A stretch of DNA of 64,000 nucleotides from Paenibacillus_AB hodogayensis (GCF_039536325.1 NZ_BAAAYO010000008.1:496001-560000), one strand, 5' to 3'. Numbered from the stretch's first letter, positions 34,804 to 44,032 are shown. The notes: generated by a model not told the origin, from the sequence alone. Translations and numbers: made by a program.

Positions 34804-34834
34804 TTGTAACCGCGCCGCGCCTGTTGTTTATAGA
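34804..34834 (+). promoter_or_regulatory. candidate promoter of second ABC operon
   Basis: TTGTAA (34804-34809), a 19-bp spacer and TATAGA (34829-34834). The long spacer makes it a poor unaided promoter, which suits activation from the adjacent repeats. A second possible -10, TATAGT, lies at 34855-34860 without a good -35. Confidence 0.38.
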
Positions 34835-34907
34835 CCTTCCCGGTCGCGTTCCTTTATAGTGGGGCCAAGAACGAACACAGAACCCTACATGAAGAAGGTG
34901 AACTGCC

Positions 34908-35876
34908 ATGCAAGACGAGGTCGTCCCGGTCGGGCGCAATTTGCCGGTCCAGCCGCATGCGACGAACAGCGAAAGGATTAGGCAGCAGAAACGGTTTAAG
35001 CAAAATATCCCGTGGTTGCTTATGTTCCTGCCTGTTATCGCCTATTACGTCGTATTCAAGTACATCCCGATGGGCGGCAATATGATCGCCTTCAAAAACT
35101 ACAATTTCACAGACGGCGTATGGGGCAGCCCCTGGACCGGACTGCACAATTTCAAGCTGTTGTTCACCGATCCGATCGCTTTCAAAACGATCCGCAACAC
35201 GTTCGTGCTCGCCGTGCTGTCCCTGGTTGCCAACTTTCCGTTCCCGGTGCTGCTGGCGCTGATGTTCAACGAGGTGCGCAAGCTATGGTTCAAAAAAACC
35301 GTGCAAACGCTGATGTACCTTCCCCACTTCCTTTCCTGGGTCATCGTCGGCGGGCTGGCGGTCACCTTGTTCGCCCAGGAATCGGGAACGGTCAACCACC
35401 TGTTGAAGCAGTTCGGCGTGGAGGCTTATCCGTTTCTGTACAAGCCGCTTTCCTGGATGGGCGTGTTTCTCGGCTCGGGGGTTTGGAAGGAAGCCGGCTT
35501 CGCAGCGATCATCTATTTGGCGGCACTCGGCAATATCGACCCGAGCCTGTATGAAGCCGCCGGTTTGGACGGCGCCGGGAAGCTGCGCCAAATCTGGCAT
35601 ATTACTTTGCCGGGCATCCGTTCTATGGTCGTGCTGATGCTCATTCTCGGCATGGGGCGGATTATGGACGTCGGCTTCGACCAGGTGTATAACCTGCAAA
35701 ACCCGATCATATCCGACGTTTCCGAGGTCATCTCCACCTATATATACCGGGTCGGCCTGCAGGGCGGGCAATTCAGCCTGACGGCGGCCATGGGCTTGTT
35801 CGAAGCCTTGATCGGACTCGTACTGATTCTGATCACCAATGCCATCGCGCGCAAATTCGGCCACGGATTGTGGTAA
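34908..35876 (+). CDS. carbohydrate ABC transporter permease, LplB type
   Basis: Outer permease of the second CUT1-type sugar importer (322 aa, six membrane helices after a hydrophilic N-terminus of about 35 residues). WLLMFLPVIAYYVVFKYIPMGGNMIAF and KKTVQTLMYLPHFLSWVIV are family-typical; the EAA loop is SLYEAAGLDGAGKLRQIWHI near 220. AAGAAGGTG lies 7 nt before the ATG. It starts the operon permease-permease-binding protein-AraC sensor, a different gene order from the first cassette. Confidence 0.93.
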   Translation: MQDEVVPVGRNLPVQPHATNSERIRQQKRFKQNIPWLLMFLPVIAYYVVFKYIPMGGNMIAFKNYNFTDGVWGSPWTGLHNFKLLFTDPIAFKTIRNTFVLAVLSLVANFPFPVLLALMFNEVRKLWFKKTVQTLMYLPHFLSWVIVGGLAVTLFAQESGTVNHLLKQFGVEAYPFLYKPLSWMGVFLGSGVWKEAGFAAIIYLAALGNIDPSLYEAAGLDGAGKLRQIWHITLPGIRSMVVLMLILGMGRIMDVGFDQVYNLQNPIISDVSEVISTYIYRVGLQGGQFSLTAAMGLFEALIGLVLILITNAIARKFGHGLW

Positions 35877-35889
35877 AGGAGGACTATCC

Positions 35890-36762
35890 ATGCGGCATTC
35901 CCGGGGAGAACGATTGTTCTACTCGATCAATTACGGCCTGCTTGCCCTCGCTGCGCTCACCTGCCTGCTGCCGCTGGTCAACATCATGGCCGTTTCGTTC
36001 AGCGGCAGCGAAGCGATTTTGTCCGGTCAAGTATACTGGAGGCCCGTTGACTTCACGTTCCGCTCTTACCGGCTGCTGCTCGAAGGCACCCGGATTATGC
36101 AATCGCTGCAAAACAGCCTGCTGATTACCGTATTCGGCATCGCGCTTTGCATGCTGTTCACTTTTCTCGCCGCCTACCCGTTATCGCGGAAAGCGTTCTA
36201 TGGAAGAAAGTTTTTCACCCTGGCGATCGTCTTCACCATGATTTTCAGCAGCGGCGTCATCCCGCAATATTTGCTGATCAAATCGCTCGGCCTGATCGAC
36301 AGCTACTGGTCCGTCTGGCTGCCGGCCATGATCAGCGCCTACAACATGCTCATCATGAAAAACTACTTCGAGAATTTGCCCGACGAGCTGGAGGAAGCGG
36401 CTCGGATCGACGGGGCCGGGGAGTTCCGGTTTATCCGGAACATCGTACTGCCGCTCTCGGTGCCGATGATGGCCACGCTCGCTTTGTTTTACGGAGTGGC
36501 GCTCTGGAATACGTTCATGACGCTTCTCATGTATGTCAACGATACGACCAAATTCAACTTGGCCGTTCTGGTCCAGCAGATGGTGCGCAGCCAGTCTCTA
36601 GCGCAGGATTTCGCGATCCGACCGGAAGAAATTCAGATGGCTACGCCCGAAGGCGTCAAATCGGCCGGCGTGATGGTCATGATTATCCCGCTGCTGCTCG
36701 TCTATCCGTTCGTTCAGAAATATTTCGTCAAAGGCGTCATGATCGGCGCCATCAAAGGGTAA
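35890..36762 (+). CDS. carbohydrate ABC transporter permease, LplC/YtcP type
   Basis: Second permease of the importer (290 aa). EELEEAARIDGAGEFRFIRN near residue 175 is the EAA loop that docks an ATPase, and the C-terminus KYFVKGVMIGAIKG is the usual one. The ATG at 35890 has AAAGGAGG 7 nt upstream, 13 nt after the first permease's stop codon; an earlier in-frame ATG overlaps that gene. No ATPase gene accompanies it. Confidence 0.92.
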   Translation: MRHSRGERLFYSINYGLLALAALTCLLPLVNIMAVSFSGSEAILSGQVYWRPVDFTFRSYRLLLEGTRIMQSLQNSLLITVFGIALCMLFTFLAAYPLSRKAFYGRKFFTLAIVFTMIFSSGVIPQYLLIKSLGLIDSYWSVWLPAMISAYNMLIMKNYFENLPDELEEAARIDGAGEFRFIRNIVLPLSVPMMATLALFYGVALWNTFMTLLMYVNDTTKFNLAVLVQQMVRSQSLAQDFAIRPEEIQMATPEGVKSAGVMVMIIPLLLVYPFVQKYFVKGVMIGAIKG

Positions 36763-36812
36763 GCAGTCGCGCAAGCCGTCGCGAAAGGAGGTGAGCATCC
36801 GGTTCAGGTTCA

Positions 36813-36821
36813 TGCTATGAT
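36813..36821 (+). promoter_or_regulatory. possible extended -10 promoter before binding-protein gene
   Basis: TGCTATGAT fits an extended -10 (TG-n-TATGAT) 47 nt before the solute-binding protein gene; the -35 region (GAGCAT) is poor. An extra promoter here would help make more binding protein than permease. A strong but unused-looking AAAGGAGGTGAG site lies at 36784-36795. Confidence 0.35.
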
Positions 36822-36867
36822 GAAGCACGACGGATACACAAATTGAAACAAAAGGGGATACTTCACC

Positions 36868-38562
36868 ATGTCTGCAAACCGATCGCCCGTACATGCGGCC
36901 GCCCTCCTCTCCGTCATTCTTGCCGGCGCCGCCGCTTTGAGCGCCTGTTCGTCCAAGGATACCGGCAAGACCGGGTCCGCTAATCCGGCAGCGCCCGCCT
37001 CCGTTTCCAACACCCGGGGCAAAATAACGTCCACCGTCTACGACCGCGGTGCGGTAGAGCCTTCCGAGGGCACGATGACGGACAACCGCTGGACCAAATG
37101 GATCAATCAGAAAGGTCCGGTCGACGTCGCCTTCGTCAGCGTGCCGCGCTGGGAGTCGGCTCAAAAGCTGAACGCCCTGTTCGCCTCCGGCTCGGCCCCC
37201 GACCTGATCATGGAATACGATTCTGTTATTAAAAACCAGCTATATAACCAGAAGCAGCTGCTGCCGCTGGACAACTACATCAAGGACAGCACGGTGTACA
37301 AAAAAATACTCGAGCAATACCCGACTCTTCGCAAAGTAGGAACAAAGGACGACGGCAAACTGTACGAAATCGGCAAGGTAGGCGATGTCATTCCGCAGCA
37401 TATCGTCTATATCCGCGCAGACTGGCTGAAAAAGCTGAACCTGAGTATGCCCAAAACGCTTGATGAATTTTTCGCCGTCGCCCAGGCATTCGCCAACAAC
37501 GATCCGGACGGCAACGGCAAGAAAGACACCTACGGAGCCAATCTGAGCTTCGTAGGCGGCATGGCGATAGATGCCATCTTCGGAACCGTATTCAACGCCA
37601 CGGATAAAAACCCGTGGGTTCTGGATAAGGACGGCAACCTGACGCTGGGCTGGGATCGTATCCAGGCCGCCCTCGAGTTCAAGAAGAAGCTGTACGACGC
37701 CGGCATCGTCGATAAAGATTTTCTGACCGACGGCAAGGGAGATAAAGCCAAGCAGGATTTCGTAACCGGCAAGCTTGGCATCTGGGGCACCAACAATCCG
37801 GAGAAGCCGGCCTTCACCGCCCTGATGAAAAACGTCCCGGACGCCGAGGTCGTGGCGCTGCCTCTTCCCGCCGGTCCGTTCGGCACCTTCAGCCCGCTGA
37901 TCAGCAACCCGGTATCGATGAATGCGGTCGTCAACGCGAATGCCAAAAACCCTGCCGACGTCATCAAATATATCGACTTCATGATGTCCGATGAAGCGAC
38001 GAATGCAATGGCCAACGGGCTCGAGGGCGAGCATTACCGGATCGGCGCAAACGGCTGTCCGCAGGTGATCGATGCGGCGAAAAACAAAAGAGAGAAAGAT
38101 TACGCCGGCGACTACACGATGGTGACGAGCGGAATTACCGGAAAATGCGCTCCGCACAACCTGCTGCTGAACCCTGTTGAGCCTGTCGAGAAAACGGCCG
38201 AAAATCTCGCCAACTACGAAATCGAGAAGAAACTGGCCAAAGCGTTTCAATCGGCCTTCGACGCTTACCTGAACCCTTCTCGCCCGATCGCCGGCGTTAT
38301 TCCGAACGGTTCCCTGCCCGCGCTTCCACAGGACCTGCAGTTGAACCAGACGAACGGCTTCAAGAGCGCCTACGATATTTTGGCCAAAAGCATCATTTCC
38401 GGCGGCAGCTATACGGCGGAGCAGGCGATCAAGGACGCCAAGGCGGCATGGAAAACGTCCAACGGAGAGAAAATCGAAGCTTATATGAAAGACTGGTTCC
38501 AGCAAAATAAAGACAAAACGCTGCTGACGAAGGATTTTTACAGCTTTCTGGAGAAGAAATAA
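36868..38562 (+). CDS. extracellular sugar-binding lipoprotein of ABC transporter
   Basis: A 564-aa LplA-like solute-binding lipoprotein. The signal peptide has a hydrophobic stretch at about 10-24 and a lipobox LSAC with Cys27, then a Gly/Ser/Ala/Pro linker. NDPDGNGKKDTYGANL near residue 215 is the same family signature seen in the first cassette's binding protein, but the two are otherwise well diverged, so different substrates are likely. AAAAGGGG lies 10 nt before the ATG. It follows the permeases by 105 nt and precedes the AraC sensor by 89 nt with a hairpin between. Confidence 0.92.
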   Translation: MSANRSPVHAAALLSVILAGAAALSACSSKDTGKTGSANPAAPASVSNTRGKITSTVYDRGAVEPSEGTMTDNRWTKWINQKGPVDVAFVSVPRWESAQKLNALFASGSAPDLIMEYDSVIKNQLYNQKQLLPLDNYIKDSTVYKKILEQYPTLRKVGTKDDGKLYEIGKVGDVIPQHIVYIRADWLKKLNLSMPKTLDEFFAVAQAFANNDPDGNGKKDTYGANLSFVGGMAIDAIFGTVFNATDKNPWVLDKDGNLTLGWDRIQAALEFKKKLYDAGIVDKDFLTDGKGDKAKQDFVTGKLGIWGTNNPEKPAFTALMKNVPDAEVVALPLPAGPFGTFSPLISNPVSMNAVVNANAKNPADVIKYIDFMMSDEATNAMANGLEGEHYRIGANGCPQVIDAAKNKREKDYAGDYTMVTSGITGKCAPHNLLLNPVEPVEKTAENLANYEIEKKLAKAFQSAFDAYLNPSRPIAGVIPNGSLPALPQDLQLNQTNGFKSAYDILAKSIISGGSYTAEQAIKDAKAAWKTSNGEKIEAYMKDWFQQNKDKTLLTKDFYSFLEKK

Positions 38563-38582
38563 GCGGATCGCAAACATCGCAG

Positions 38583-38610
38583 GCCCTCTTAAGCTTCGGC
38601 TTAAGGGGGC
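38583..38610 (+). other. stable UUCG hairpin after binding-protein gene
   Basis: GCCCTCTTAAGC-TTCG-GCTTAAGGGGGC is a 12-bp stem (one G-U pair) with the very stable UUCG tetraloop, 20 nt after the binding-protein stop. The U-tract is poor (TTCC), so it may be a leaky terminator or an mRNA stabiliser between the binding-protein and AraC genes. Confidence 0.6.
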
Positions 38611-38651
38611 TTCCGCGCACAAGTCGGCTACGACACAATTCAGGTGGACCT

Positions 38652-40847
38652 ATGAAAAAAAACAGATGGCTTCGTTTCTTCTTTTCCTACTTGTTCGTCT
38701 TTCTGTTCATGGCCGTGTCTCTCGTCGCCATCTTTCTTGTCGTCATTGGCAACAAAGCCAAGGAAGAGGCCATGAACGCCAATCAAGCGTACGCGCGATC
38801 CGTGATCAAGACGTTTGACGAGTCGCTCCGCAATCTCGAGCAGGCAATGATCCGAGAGGCGCTGACCAATACGGGCATTCAGTCGTTTTTCAATGCCGAT
38901 GGGGGCGATGATACGTACGCCAACTATGTATTGTACTCCCGGCTCAGGGAGCTTTCTTCCACCATGAACGGGATCGATTCGATCTATTTGTATCGGATTG
39001 CGGACAACAAAGTCATGAGTGAATCGTATTTTCTCCCGTTGGCCGAATTCGAGGATCAGGCTTTCGTCCGCGAGCGCATAGCGAATCCGTCGGCACCGGC
39101 GTGGAGCTCGCCCCGGATGTATGCGTCGGTGAAAGGCGGCACCGGGCAGCGGGTCGTCTCCCTGGTCAAAGGCATACCGTTCGGCACGACCCAGCAAGGA
39201 CTGCTCGTCGTCAACCTGTCCCTGCCATCCCTGCAAAGCACGTTTTCGGACATTGCCCGGTCCGAGCTGCATTATGCGTATTTGACGGATGCCGCGCAGA
39301 ACGATATTTTCCATCGGGGAGACGTGCCCCAAGCAGACATCGTCGCGCTGCAATCCGAAACGACCGGCTGGGTGCTGCACTCGGGCTTGCATGACAAACG
39401 AATCGGCGGCTTCCTGTCGCTTCTGTCCTACTCGTGGCTGCTGTTCGCCGTCTTCGTCATCTTGTTCGGCATCATTCTACTGTTCTACGTGTTCCGCCGC
39501 AATTACAAGCCTCTGCATACGATCAGCAACCGCATCCAGCAGTATGCGAACAAGGGCGGCTACGCACCGGAAGGCGATCCGTTCGCGTTTATCGAGACGT
39601 CCATCGAGACTCTGATCGTGCAATCCCAGCATCACGAAGCCCAGGCTTTGCAAGATCTCGCCTTGAAAAAAAGCATGTGGTTCCGCGGGCTAATGAGCGG
39701 CTCGAACGATACCGTCCCGGCGGAGTGGCAAACCGTCGCGGCGCCGGATAGCCTCGGTACCGTGCGTTCCTTTCTCGTGCTGCTGATCGAGATCGACGAT
39801 TACGAAGCGTTCGCTTCCGCCTATTCGCAGCGCGACCAGTCCCTGCTGAAATTTACGCTGCGGGCCGCCATCCAGGAAATGACGGACAACCGCGCCGGTA
39901 CGATCTGGATGGATTGGATGTCCGGCAGCCGGTTGTGCAACCTGATCGCCCTCGACGGGGAGCTGGCTTACTCCGATAAAGCAGCCGGAGAGCTCGGCGA
40001 GGAATGGAGGCAATGGATCGAACAGTATTTGAAGTTTACGGTGACCGTCGGAATCGGCGAGTTCGCTTCTTCGCTATCCGCGGTCTCGCACTCTTACGCG
40101 GTCGCGCTGGACATGTTGGAGGTCAAAGCGTCCGCCGGCCCGAACCGGGTCATCTCCCCGGAGATGACGGCCTCCAAGCCTCCGGCTGTCGTGTACGAGC
40201 AGTTGGAGCATATCCGCTCCATGATTCAATCGTTCAAGACGGACAAGGAGCTGTGGAAAAAGGAGTTGGCGGCTATTTTCGCCGAGATGCGAGCCGGTCT
40301 GTCTTCGCGCAAAACGATCGTCAGCCTGATCGACTATCTGCAATATCATCTGACCCTAGAAATGTCCGACATGTCCGAAGAAATAGCCGGGCAGTGGAGC
40401 GGCAAGCTGCCCCGTCTCCAAGCGGCGGCGCGGCAGTTCACCGCCTTGGACGAGCTGGAGCGGGAATGGTTCCAGGCTTTGTCCGACATCTCCCTCACGA
40501 TCAGCGTCCGGCGTGAAAGCAACCCGCACTATCATAATTTGGAAGCGATCAAAAGCTATATCGAGCGTCATTATGCCGATCCCGGCTTGTCGCTCAACCA
40601 GATCAGCGGGCATTTCCAGCTCAGTCCGTCCCACTTCAGCCTGATCTTCAAAGAAGTGCTTAACGAGAAATTTATGGATTATTTGATCCGCATCCGCATC
40701 GAGCAGGCGAAGCGGCTGCTGGAGGAGACCGATGCCGCCGTTCAGGACGTCGCGCTCCAGGTCGGATACGTCCACTCGATCTCGTTCATCCGCGTATTCA
40801 AAAAATGGACTGGCATGACGCCGGGCGATTTCCGCAAACGGAAATAA
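38652..40847 (+). CDS. membrane-anchored AraC-family regulator with extracellular sensor
   Basis: A 731-aa membrane regulator. Helices at about 9-33 and 255-280 flank an extracellular sensor with a central IDSIYLYRIADNKVMSES segment. The cytoplasmic part continues to a C-terminal AraC double helix-turn-helix at about 628-730 (LNQISGHFQLSPSHFSLIFK, VQDVALQVGYVHSISFIRVF, ending GMTPGDFRKRK). It shares architecture, not close sequence, with the regulator at 17526-19814. Being the last gene of the ABC operon, it would be autoregulated along with the transporter. A weak AGGTGG precedes the ATG. Confidence 0.9.
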   Translation: MKKNRWLRFFFSYLFVFLFMAVSLVAIFLVVIGNKAKEEAMNANQAYARSVIKTFDESLRNLEQAMIREALTNTGIQSFFNADGGDDTYANYVLYSRLRELSSTMNGIDSIYLYRIADNKVMSESYFLPLAEFEDQAFVRERIANPSAPAWSSPRMYASVKGGTGQRVVSLVKGIPFGTTQQGLLVVNLSLPSLQSTFSDIARSELHYAYLTDAAQNDIFHRGDVPQADIVALQSETTGWVLHSGLHDKRIGGFLSLLSYSWLLFAVFVILFGIILLFYVFRRNYKPLHTISNRIQQYANKGGYAPEGDPFAFIETSIETLIVQSQHHEAQALQDLALKKSMWFRGLMSGSNDTVPAEWQTVAAPDSLGTVRSFLVLLIEIDDYEAFASAYSQRDQSLLKFTLRAAIQEMTDNRAGTIWMDWMSGSRLCNLIALDGELAYSDKAAGELGEEWRQWIEQYLKFTVTVGIGEFASSLSAVSHSYAVALDMLEVKASAGPNRVISPEMTASKPPAVVYEQLEHIRSMIQSFKTDKELWKKELAAIFAEMRAGLSSRKTIVSLIDYLQYHLTLEMSDMSEEIAGQWSGKLPRLQAAARQFTALDELEREWFQALSDISLTISVRRESNPHYHNLEAIKSYIERHYADPGLSLNQISGHFQLSPSHFSLIFKEVLNEKFMDYLIRIRIEQAKRLLEETDAAVQDVALQVGYVHSISFIRVFKKWTGMTPGDFRKRK

Positions 40848-40858
40848 ACTCCATAAAA

Positions 40859-40884
40859 AAGAAGCGTCCGCGAAGACGCTTCTT
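40859..40884. terminator. bidirectional intrinsic terminator
   Basis: AAGAAGCGTC-CGCGAA-GACGCTTCTT is a perfect 10-bp stem between convergent genes. The minus strand has a TTTTTT tract after it and serves the dehydrogenase operon; the plus strand has TT only. Confidence 0.82.
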
Positions 40885-40892
40885 GCGACAAC

Positions 40893-41996
40893 CTATAAGT
40901 TAGGCAGCGAAATTTCGACCTCGCGCTTCAGCTCCGAGGAGCGCAGCACGCCGTCGATAATCGCCTGGTTGTAAACGATCTGCTCGCCCGGAATCGGGGC
41001 GCTCCGTCCTTCGCGGATAGCGGAGACGAAATCCTTGACCTTCTCATGGAACAGATTGACATTGTGCTCCCGGATCGGAATTGGGCTCTCGGTTTGATGG
41101 CCGAGCACGTCGTGGAACAGCGTAATGCTGCCGACTTTGCCGTCCCAGACGCCGCTCCACGGTCCTTTGCCCGCCGGAGTAATTTTCAGGCCGCCCTCGG
41201 AGCCGAGGAACATCGTAGCCCCCAGCGTATCCATATGCATCGCCCAGCTGATTTTGAAATTGAGCGCGATACCGCCCTCCAGCCGCACAAGCGCGACGCC
41301 GAAGTCTTCCACGTCGAACCGGTCCGACTCCGGATGGTGCTGCGGGTTCGTGCCGAAGAAATTGGATGTGTACGCGCTTACGCTGAGCGGCTTCGGATAG
41401 CCGAGCGCGTTCAGCGCCATATCCAGCGAATAGCAGCCGATATCGGCCATCGCTCCCGCTCCGGCCAGCTCCTTGCGGACGAACGTCCCGCGCGGCATGC
41501 CGCGGCGGCGGCCGCCTCCGGTTTCCACGTAGTAGACGTTGCCAAGCTGTCCGGACTGGACGATATTGCGTATAATGTCCATGTTCGGATCGTAGCGCGG
41601 CTGGAAGCCGATCGACAGCATATTGCCCGTCTGCCGGGATACGTGCACCATCTCGACCGCCTCTTCAAGCGTAACGGACATTGGCTTTTCCAGCAGCACC
41701 TGCTTGCCGGCGCGCAGGGCGTCTACCGTCGGCTGGAAGTGGGCCACGTTCGGCGTACAGACGCTGACGCCGTCCAGATCCAGCTCCAGGAGCGCACGGT
41801 GATTTTCGAACGCTTGCGCTCCCGTCAGGCCGTTCGCCTCGATAAACTCTTGGGCCTTGCCGGGAAATACATCGGCCACCGCTACAATTTCCGCATGCTC
41901 AATCGTCTTATACGCGGCCACGTGCGCGCGGGCGATGCCGCCGCTTCCGATAATGCCGATCCGAATCGTTCTTGCTGCATTCGTCATACCGCTCAT
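40893..41996 (-). CDS. Gfo/Idh/MocA family oxidoreductase
   Basis: A 367-aa NAD(P)-dependent dehydrogenase. GIIGSGGIARAHVAAY at residue 14 is a full Rossmann motif and VLLEKPMSVTLEEAVE near 102 has the catalytic-lysine EKP motif. The substrate domain includes DIGCYSLDMALNALGYP with the usual Asp/Gly/Cys/Tyr pattern near 190. The ATG at 41996 overlaps the AraC stop codon by four bases, so translation is coupled; ATG at 41987 is an alternative. Last gene of the dehydrogenase-AraC-dehydrogenase operon. Confidence 0.92.
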   Translation of the reverse strand: MSGMTNAARTIRIGIIGSGGIARAHVAAYKTIEHAEIVAVADVFPGKAQEFIEANGLTGAQAFENHRALLELDLDGVSVCTPNVAHFQPTVDALRAGKQVLLEKPMSVTLEEAVEMVHVSRQTGNMLSIGFQPRYDPNMDIIRNIVQSGQLGNVYYVETGGGRRRGMPRGTFVRKELAGAGAMADIGCYSLDMALNALGYPKPLSVSAYTSNFFGTNPQHHPESDRFDVEDFGVALVRLEGGIALNFKISWAMHMDTLGATMFLGSEGGLKITPAGKGPWSGVWDGKVGSITLFHDVLGHQTESPIPIREHNVNLFHEKVKDFVSAIREGRSAPIPGEQIVYNQAIIDGVLRSSELKREVEISLPNL

Positions 41997-43012
41997 TTCG
42001 CCTCGTTTCGCCTAGTTTCCCGGTACGCCCCCGGGGTCATCCCGAACCGTTTCCGGAATACATGGTACAAATAGTTGGAGCTGGAGTAACCGTGGGCCAG
42101 CGCAATGTGCTCGATCGGCTCCTCCGACCCGGCCAGACTGTGGCATACCCGCTCCAGTCTTACCGATTCCACATAATCGCTGAACGAGCCGACCCCGTTG
42201 TCGCGGAAAATACGCTGAAGCTGTCTGCCGCTGATACGGATTTTCTCGGCAACGTCCTCTAGGGTAATCGGCCGCATGTAATTCGCTTCGATAAACTGAC
42301 TGGCCAATTGCAGCCGGTACGCGTTCATATCGCGCGAGGGCAGGCTGCGCTCCCCTTGACTGTGTCCGTAGGCGCGCACCGAACGCAGCAGGATCTGAAT
42401 GACGGACTGCTTGATCGTCGTGTACATCCCGGTCTCGTTCTCGGTCCAAGCAAGGAACGCGGTCATGAAGCATTCCATCGCGCCGAACTGGTCGGCGGTC
42501 GGCTTGCGCGGCAGCTCGCTCAGACGGCGGACGCATTCCTCCGCGTCCCTCTCCTCCGACTCCGTGCCCCAGTCATAGCTCGCTTGCGCTTGCCCGTCCT
42601 GCCCGCCGGAGCCGGTTCCGTCCAGCTTGACGATGTCGATATGCAGACATAGTTCGTCCATGCCTTCCGTATCGTCCGCTTCCTGGCGATGCTCGACTTC
42701 CGGGCCGGTCAGGTAAAACATACCCTCGTGAAACGGATGGACCGTATCGTCCATGATAACGACGCCTTTGCCCCTCGGAATAAAATGAAATTCGTATTCC
42801 GCGTGCTTATGGAAGCCGACGACCCGCGACGGCTGGAAGTTTGTCCAATGGAAGCGCAAGATGCGAAAGCCGTAGCCGCCCCAGCGGAACCGGATATCGT
42901 GGCGTTCCAATTCATTGTGGCGTCCGTTCAGGAAAGCGTAGGGATTGCGCTTCTCCGTCCGCTTTCCCGCATAGCCCGCTCCGTCTCCGCTGCCGGGTGT
43001 GCGCTTATCCAT
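41993..43012 (-). CDS. AraC-family transcriptional regulator with cupin sensor
   Basis: A soluble regulator (339 aa). The N-terminal half has a cupin segment (GFHKHAEYEFHFIPRGKGVVIMDDTVHPFHEGMFYLTGPEVEH), followed by a linker rich in acidic residues. The C-terminal 100 residues hold the AraC double helix-turn-helix (LEDVAEKIRISGRQLQRIFR, IEHIALAHGYSSSNYLYHVF, ending GMTPGAYRETRR). It sits between two Gfo/Idh/MocA genes (18 nt after one, overlapping the other by four bases), so it most likely controls its own operon. Confidence 0.91.
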   Translation of the reverse strand: MDKRTPGSGDGAGYAGKRTEKRNPYAFLNGRHNELERHDIRFRWGGYGFRILRFHWTNFQPSRVVGFHKHAEYEFHFIPRGKGVVIMDDTVHPFHEGMFYLTGPEVEHRQEADDTEGMDELCLHIDIVKLDGTGSGGQDGQAQASYDWGTESEERDAEECVRRLSELPRKPTADQFGAMECFMTAFLAWTENETGMYTTIKQSVIQILLRSVRAYGHSQGERSLPSRDMNAYRLQLASQFIEANYMRPITLEDVAEKIRISGRQLQRIFRDNGVGSFSDYVESVRLERVCHSLAGSEEPIEHIALAHGYSSSNYLYHVFRKRFGMTPGAYRETRRNEAK

Positions 43013-43030
43013 GACGTATGCCTGCCTTCT

Positions 43031-44032
43031 TTATTGAGCCAGCTCGTCGAGCTTAACGGCCCGGTTGTGTGCGACCGACACGTTGGAGGCTTCCATCAGC
43101 TTGCTCAGGTCGAGCGCAAGCGCAATATTTTCCGTAGCGACCGTGTCGTTCTGAATATGCCCGACCCATTGCCGGATAGCCGAAGCGCGGTTGTCGTGCA
43201 GCTCCTTCACGCTCCACGACTTGGACGCTTCCTCACCAAGCTTGGACGTGCGCAGCACGATCTTGTCGTCCGGCGTTCCGAACAGCAGCGAGCCCTCCGT
43301 GCCGTGCAGCTCCAGCGTAAACGGCGAAAATTTGTTGGCAAAGCCGGCTTCCACGACGCCGAGCGCCCCGTTCGGGTAGCGCAGCACGGCTACCGCGTTG
43401 TCCTCTACCTCTTTGCCCGTCACGTAGCCGTAGCTGGCCGTTACGCTTTCCGGCAAACCGAGGAACAAGCGGGTCAAGTACATCGGATGACAGCCCAAGT
43501 CGATCAACGCCCCGCCGCCCGTCTGCTCCAGATTGAAGAAATGCGCCGGCAGCCAGTTCGCAACGGCTCCGCCGTGCGAGAGACGCGCGCGTACGAGCGT
43601 CACTTCTCCGAGCAAGCCCTGCTCCAGCACTTCTTGAATAGCCAGCGTATAGCCATCGTTCAGGCGGGGCAGCGATACGGTCAGCTTGACGCCGGCTTTG
43701 TCGACAGCAGCGACGATCTCGTTCGCTTCGCGGATCGTGGTGGCCAATACTTTTTCCGTAAAAATATGTTTACCCGCATTCGCGGCCTTCACCATAACGT
43801 CGCGGTGCACGTTGGAGGGCGTGTCTACGACGACTGCATCGATGTCCGGCTGCGCCAGCAGCTCGTCGAGTGAGTCGAAGAAGCGGACGCCTCTTTCACT
43901 GGCTTCCTTGGCGCCTCTTTCGGCGATTTCGTCCCATACCGCGACGATTTCCGTATCGGGATGCTCATTTATTTGCTTGGCGTAATCTCTGGCATGCACG
44001 TGCCAAAAGCTCAGCATGGCTACACGGATCAT
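43031..44032 (-). CDS. Gfo/Idh/MocA family oxidoreductase with atypical nucleotide-binding motif
   Basis: A 333-aa member of the family, but the glycine-rich GxGxxG loop expected near residue 8 is replaced by MLSFWHVHARDYA, with no glycine. The lysine motif is EKV instead of EKP (IFTEKVLATT). The C-terminal domain is normal: GGGALIDLGCHPMYLTRLFLGLPE near 190. The start at 44032 has AAGGAG 10 nt upstream. First gene of the operon with the AraC regulator and the second dehydrogenase. It may bind a cofactor differently, or have a non-redox role. Confidence 0.85.
   Translation of the reverse strand: MIRVAMLSFWHVHARDYAKQINEHPDTEIVAVWDEIAERGAKEASERGVRFFDSLDELLAQPDIDAVVVDTPSNVHRDVMVKAANAGKHIFTEKVLATTIREANEIVAAVDKAGVKLTVSLPRLNDGYTLAIQEVLEQGLLGEVTLVRARLSHGGAVANWLPAHFFNLEQTGGGALIDLGCHPMYLTRLFLGLPESVTASYGYVTGKEVEDNAVAVLRYPNGALGVVEAGFANKFSPFTLELHGTEGSLLFGTPDDKIVLRTSKLGEEASKSWSVKELHDNRASAIRQWVGHIQNDTVATENIALALDLSKLMEASNVSVAHNRAVKLDELAQ

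Noticed and set aside
36784..36835. AAAGGAGGTGAG site upstream of the second binding-protein gene, considered as the ribosome binding site of a small gene.
   Set aside because: The only frames that follow are 9-10 codons with no conserved or hydrophobic character, and no start at the right distance.
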